Assembly (NCBI GenBank): GCA_910578395.1
Contig: CAJTPZ010000009.1
Span: 37,372 to 101,371, forward strand
Source of the DNA: an uncultured Muribaculaceae bacterium
Lineage (GTDB): Bacteria; Bacteroidota; Bacteroidia; Bacteroidales; Muribaculaceae
Length of the DNA: 64,000 nt
Direction: 5' to 3'
Part shown: one piece after another, positions 60,798-64,000 of the stretch
Position numbering within the stretch: position 1 is the stretch's first letter
How the letters are laid out: each line of letters starts with the position of its first letter
Notes under the pieces: generated by a model
The model's database searches: none
Told to the model about the DNA's origin: nothing
Seen by the model: the letters and a program-made list of their open reading frames with translations, nothing else
Program-made: the position numbers and the translations under genes

Positions 60798-61712
60798 TCA
60801 ATCGTTTCTATCGAGAGTGACGCCGTAAGCCTCGCAGTAGTGGAAAAAGGTCGCAATTGTCACCTTTCGGGTCGTTCTGAGCAGGTTCGTGAACTTCGTA
60901 TCTGCTTTTGCACGGTCATAGCCGGGGTAAACTGAGCTGACGGCATGGAAAAACCGTCGCCCAGGCTCTCCAAGATTTGCTAACGCCATGCCGATTTCAA
61001 TCCATTTGCTATATCCGTCGGTTAGATCTATTCCCCGTCTTACAACCTCTTCGGTCAGACGCGCCACTTTGTCAAGCGTTGCTTCTGGACTTTCATTCCA
61101 AGTTCGCTGTTCCATTACAACTGTCTTTTTTGTCAGATTAAGTTTAGGTTTAGTTGCCGCATCAATTATCCGGAATGACTCGGCGTTTTCGTTGAAGTAT
61201 GGCTTCGGATCGTAAGTTGCAAAGCGGAGCCGTTTCACATCCTTGCACTGCCCGTCAATGACTATGCCAAGGCGCGACCTGAACAATCGTTGCAGGGCGA
61301 GGAAATGTCCGAGATGATTTTCGGGATTCGACAACCGAAAGATGGCGAAGCAACCATTACCGCTAGCTGAGAGGGAACAATATGCCACTTCCGCAACCTT
61401 GCAAACCTCGGCTTTCAATACGGCACCGCTTCCAAATCCGGGATTGTCTTGTCCGTCTATATCTATACAGATTAGCCCTGTGTGCTCGAAGGCATCATCA
61501 GCCTTCCGTCCGTCTGGGCAGATTGCTGAAACGGTAGCGCATGGCAGAGAGGACTTTAATCGGGTGCGCTCTGCTTTATCCTCCGTCATTCGGATTAGTT
61601 GAATAAGTTGATGCGACGATGCATCATCGAGGAATTCGGCAAGTGATGCGACACGACCGTTAGTCGATGTAACGCCGTCGAATACCGTTATATGAGTTTC
61701 AAGAATATTCAT
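60798..61712 (-). CDS. BT4734-type primase-like protein with PriCT-2 domain
   Basis: The 304-residue product has a BT4734-like N-terminal domain, related to archaeo-eukaryotic primases: ICIDIDG with Asp84 and Asp86 as candidate metal ligands, the segment SLSASGNGCFAIFRL (113-127), VIDGQCKD with Asp153, and KRLRFATYDP. Residues about 215-300 match the PriCT-2 helical domain (YSKWIEIGMALANLGEPGRRFF, ADTKFTNLLRT, TIATFFHYCEAYGV). Such proteins occur on Bacteroidetes mobile elements, and probably prime element replication. The motif SGNGC has no His where some primases have one, so activity should not be assumed. A heptamer-built hairpin lies just upstream of its start. Confidence 0.85.
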   Translation of the reverse strand: MNILETHITVFDGVTSTNGRVASLAEFLDDASSHQLIQLIRMTEDKAERTRLKSSLPCATVSAICPDGRKADDAFEHTGLICIDIDGQDNPGFGSGAVLKAEVCKVAEVAYCSLSASGNGCFAIFRLSNPENHLGHFLALQRLFRSRLGIVIDGQCKDVKRLRFATYDPKPYFNENAESFRIIDAATKPKLNLTKKTVVMEQRTWNESPEATLDKVARLTEEVVRRGIDLTDGYSKWIEIGMALANLGEPGRRFFHAVSSVYPGYDRAKADTKFTNLLRTTRKVTIATFFHYCEAYGVTLDRND

Positions 61713-61737
61713 GAGCTGATTAAAATTGTTATGTTCT

Positions 61738-61796
61738 GTCCTATGTCCTACGTCCTACCGAGATGATTTTGAAGAGGACATAGGACGTAGGACATC
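61738..61796. repeat. Dyad made of three 7-bp repeats between the DUF3987 and primase-like genes
   Basis: Left arm: GTCCTAT, GTCCTAC, GTCCTAC in tandem (61738-61758). Right arm: GGACATA, GGACGTA, GGACATC in tandem (61776-61796). Bases 61743-61757 pair perfectly with 61781-61795 (15 bp), with a 23-base loop; a shifted register pairs TCCTATGTCCT with AGGACATAGGA. It begins directly after the DUF3987 stop codon. Candidate roles are iteron-like origin, operator or attenuator. Confidence 0.8.
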
Positions 61797-61797
61797 A

Positions 61798-63042
61798 TTA
61801 TTCATTCATCCATCGCCGAACCTGACGAGGATCTACACCGATTGCTTCGGCAAGCTTTGACTTTATCAGATTCGGAAACCGACTTTCCAGCAACATCATC
61901 AGTTCCTTGTTGGTGAGTTGCGAAGTTGCTTTAGTCGAACCGGTTATGTCCGTCAACATACGGAGCTGAGATGCCTGTGAATAGTATGCAATATCAACAG
62001 CCCAACTCATCTGCTCCGCAGTGACAACTGACGGTTGCGTTCTTTGTTCGACGGCATTCATCACACAGGCGATTCCAGCAAGCTGAAGGACGTAGATTCT
62101 TAACTTACCCCAGATGGAGGCTTCATAGTCAGTAGCCGATGCTTCATCTGATCGGATAGAATTTTCAATGAAGCGGCAATATACATCTATCGCCGATTCG
62201 GAAGCGATTATCACAGATGTTGCTACATTGTTATATGTGTCGCTGATGAGCTTGTCCCATGCTTCTGCTACAACAGGGTCAATCGTTACAGACTCCTGCG
62301 ATTTCCGCGCCGTGCGTTTCGGCATTTCCGTGGGATAGAAAGCCAGGAATCGGTTGAGGAATCCCATTGATAGGAATTTCGGATTGTCGAATGTCGGTTT
62401 CAACATCCCCGGTTGAATGCCGCTCACCCATGAGTAAAATGGAGCCTTGATGACTTTCAGTCCTTCGCCTTTGCGATTAGAGGAAAAAGGGGTGCAATCT
62501 CGAAGGGATAGTAATGCGCTCAATTCGCCGCTGCTGCCATATCGTCCGATGTCGCCGATTGTTGCCGTCAGTTCCTCGCGGCTGTTGAGAAGGCCATGCG
62601 GATTGTCCTCCAGAGCTTGATTGCGCGCCTCGGGCGTGGAATCCTCAATCAGAATCTGACTGGTCTTGGGAAGTGGCTTGTCATTTCCGGCTGCACGCTC
62701 GGCTTTCACGGCTTCAACCTTCGCCCTGTATTCATCAAATAGTCGATTGTTGATTTTGTACAACGGGGCGTAAATGTCCTTCATCGGCGCAGTCTTGTTG
62801 GCAGTACTGCGTCCAATCATCATTATCCATAGATTGAGGCGATTGTTATAACCGTAAGCATCGAGTACAATCCGGCTTCCAATGGCTATGCTTGCGGCTC
62901 CAAGTGCCGGGCCGAGTGCAAAGTCAATGGCTGCCTGACGCTTCTCCGACACTTCATGGATAACTCTCTGCATCGTTGCCGGGAGTCCGTAGGTTGGAGG
63001 AGACAGTTCAGCATTGAACGAAATAATCTCGGCGCACATCAC
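61798..63042 (-). CDS. DUF3987 protein with an altered P-loop
   Basis: The 414-residue product matches DUF3987, a family of ATPase/helicase-like proteins on mobile elements: YGLPATMQRVIHEVSEKRQ, ALGAASIAIGSRIVLDAYG and LNLWIMMIGRSTANKTAPMK. The usual P-loop GxxxxGKS/T is changed: residues 77-84 read GRSTANKT, with Asn in place of the second Gly. Later conserved parts are LLNSREELTATIGDIGRYG and APFYSWVSGIQPGML. The C-terminal 40 residues (LTNKELMMLLESRFPNLI, LAEAIGVDPRQVRRWMNE) form a helix-turn-helix. Four-base overlap with the HTH gene upstream. Likely works with the primase-like protein in element replication. Confidence 0.85.
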   Translation of the reverse strand: MMCAEIISFNAELSPPTYGLPATMQRVIHEVSEKRQAAIDFALGPALGAASIAIGSRIVLDAYGYNNRLNLWIMMIGRSTANKTAPMKDIYAPLYKINNRLFDEYRAKVEAVKAERAAGNDKPLPKTSQILIEDSTPEARNQALEDNPHGLLNSREELTATIGDIGRYGSSGELSALLSLRDCTPFSSNRKGEGLKVIKAPFYSWVSGIQPGMLKPTFDNPKFLSMGFLNRFLAFYPTEMPKRTARKSQESVTIDPVVAEAWDKLISDTYNNVATSVIIASESAIDVYCRFIENSIRSDEASATDYEASIWGKLRIYVLQLAGIACVMNAVEQRTQPSVVTAEQMSWAVDIAYYSQASQLRMLTDITGSTKATSQLTNKELMMLLESRFPNLIKSKLAEAIGVDPRQVRRWMNE

Positions 63043-63326
63043 TTCCTGGTCTTAAGGCAATAGGCATTTGCCCGTTGCGCTATTTCAGATTTTGTCGAGA
63101 TTCTTCCGGCAAGAATCCAAGCCTCAAGCTCACTGCGTTTGAAGTAACATCGTTTGCCGGTTGGCTTGTAATGGGGAATCGCCTGTGCGCTCGTCTGCTT
63201 GTAGAGATAGCTTTTCGACACACTGAGAAATTCGGCAGCTTCCTCGATAGTGAGGATTTCTTTGAAGGGAGAGACAGGCACCTCGTTGGTTGCCTGATTT
63301 GATTGGAGATTAGAATTGCCCGCCAT
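63039..63326 (-). CDS. Small helix-turn-helix protein of the excisionase/MerR-like type
   Basis: The 95-residue protein has a winged HTH of the HTH_17 class: LTIEEAAEFLSVSKSYLYKQTS (about 26-47), then IPHYKPTGKRCYFKRSELEAWI. Such proteins are commonly the excision factor or regulator of Bacteroidetes integrative elements. It is the first gene of the HTH-DUF3987-primase unit and is divergent from the methylase. A TAnnTTTG box lies about 107 bases upstream. Confidence 0.87.
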   Translation of the reverse strand: MAGNSNLQSNQATNEVPVSPFKEILTIEEAAEFLSVSKSYLYKQTSAQAIPHYKPTGKRCYFKRSELEAWILAGRISTKSEIAQRANAYCLKTRK

Positions 63327-63432
63327 GATAAGAATTATTAGCGGTTATGGTCGTCGGGGAAGTGTTGCAGGCATTCCCGTGTTCACCATCTGAAAAGATG
63401 TCTCTGCAATTGACATCGTATCAATACAACGG

Positions 63433-63440
63433 CAAAATTA
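63433..63440 (-). promoter_or_regulatory. -7 box for the HTH-DUF3987-primase unit
   Basis: Reads TAATTTTG on the minus strand, within the 382-base divergent spacer 63327-63708. Confidence 0.45.
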
Positions 63441-63556
63441 TGCAAATAGATTCATTCATAAAAACCTGTCAACCAGATATTCACATACTTTACAAATGGG
63501 GCGATTATTTATATATGCCCTTTCTCCCTACCATTCACCCATTTGCTCCGAAATCC

Positions 63557-63613
63557 ATATAAATATCAGCTCCATTTGCAAACAATTTTTACCAACCGCG
63601 CCGATATTTATAT
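63557..63613. repeat. AT-rich inverted repeat in the divergent spacer before the methylase
   Basis: ATATAAATATC (63557-63567) and GATATTTATAT (63603-63613), 11 perfect pairs, 35 bases apart. A related TTATTTATATATG lies near 63506. The remainder of the spacer is A/T-rich with a small CATCT-GAAA-AGATG hairpin (63387-63400). An operator for the divergent genes is inferred. Confidence 0.55.
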
Positions 63614-63708
63614 AATTGGCTCTTATGGGTTTGTGTTTCTCAACATATTCGATGAAAGTCTCGGAAATTTTTGCTAATTTGTAAATTAAAAACAATGATT
63701 AAAATTTC

Positions 63709-64000
63709 ATGAAACCGTTCGTAAAGTGGGCCGGTGGCAAAACGAAATTGCTCAAAGAAATTGAGCAACGATTGCCTGTGGGATTTGACGAATGGAAGAA
63801 TGTTACCTATGTGGAGCCATTTGTCGGTGGAGGCGCAGTGCTATTTCATATGCTTGCTACGCATAAGAACATCAAACACGCCATTATAAACGACATAAAT
63901 CAAGTGCTGATGAAGGCTTATAGCTTAATCCAGCAAAATCCATATGCAATTGTGGATGGACTTCGCACTCCGTCAAATGAATTTAACAAGCTACCGAGTG
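63709..64000 (+). CDS. DNA adenine methylase, D12 (Dam) class, N-terminal part (runs off the right edge)
   Basis: The first 97 residues of an N6-adenine methyltransferase. Visible are the SAM-binding motif FVKWAGGKTKLL (4-15), YVEPFVGGGAVLFHM (34-48) and AIINDINQVLMKAY (58-71). The catalytic DPPY motif lies beyond the window. This class includes solitary Dam proteins and the methylases of DpnII/MboI-type restriction systems; which one applies depends on the next gene. It is divergent from the HTH gene. Confidence 0.92.
   Translation, partial: MKPFVKWAGGKTKLLKEIEQRLPVGFDEWKNVTYVEPFVGGGAVLFHMLATHKNIKHAIINDINQVLMKAYSLIQQNPYAIVDGLRTPSNEFNKLPS

Noticed and set aside
1..64000. CRISPR array, rRNA operon, insertion sequence
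   Set aside because: No regularly spaced direct repeats, no rRNA sequence and no transposase gene were seen anywhere in the window.

Overview
The window looks like the chromosome of a gut Bacteroidales bacterium, possibly a Muribaculaceae/Bacteroides-type organism. The basis is two SusC/SusD pairs, many TAnnTTTG-type -7 promoter boxes (the Bacteroidetes consensus), a lipoprotein-type TamL next to TamB, a BioG-BioC fusion in the biotin operon, and GH43/GH92 enzymes with Bacteroidetes-style signal peptides. No species call is possible from the sequence alone.

Layout. 1-1.3 kb: end of a sugar (probably ribose) permease and ribokinase. 1.5 kb: tRNA-Pro(UGG). 1.6-8.3 kb: a minus-strand run of ABC ATPase, two MacB-type permeases, membrane-fusion protein, TolC-type channel and a tRNA-dihydrouridine synthase. 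8.4-11.8 kb: two divergent peptidases, a Dcp-type M3 peptidase and a secreted C1/bleomycin-hydrolase-like peptidase. 11.9-28.3 kb: a polysaccharide-utilization region with an EEP-family lipoprotein, a GH43 enzyme on the opposite strand, SusC/SusD pair 1 plus a GH43-like surface lipoprotein, SusC/SusD pair 2, a calcineurin-type phosphoesterase and a phosphate-selective-type porin. Both susC genes carry the same upstream block (ACTG-N5-CAGT dyad, C8-C9 tract, TGTTTTAAAACA-type palindrome) at nearly the same distance from the start codon, which suggests one shared regulator not encoded here.

28.3-45.2 kb is mainly housekeeping: tyrS, a LysM lytic transglycosylase, a NUDIX hydrolase, a GH92 enzyme, an arginine operon (GNAT-argG-argC), a newly noted 52-codon gene, then a compact minus-strand operon yraN-rsmA-mgtE-rnz-dacB-unknown-rsmI-lipoprotein. 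45.3-59.7 kb holds tamB-tamL, a Trk/Ktr potassium system and the biotin operon bioA-bioF-bioGC-bioD (no bioB).

From tRNA-Leu(CAG) at 59.8 kb to the window end, gene content changes to a mobile or satellite-type module: a nearly 1-kb gene-less stretch with GTGTACT repeats and two look-alike stem-loops, a BT4734-type primase-like protein, a DUF3987 protein with an altered P-loop, an excisionase-type HTH protein, and the start of a D12-class DNA adenine methylase on the other strand. A heptamer-built dyad lies between the DUF3987 and primase genes, and an AT-rich inverted repeat precedes the methylase. No integrase is visible on the tRNA side, so the rest of the element probably lies to the right of the window. 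This island and the twin susC control blocks are the least explained parts of the sequence.
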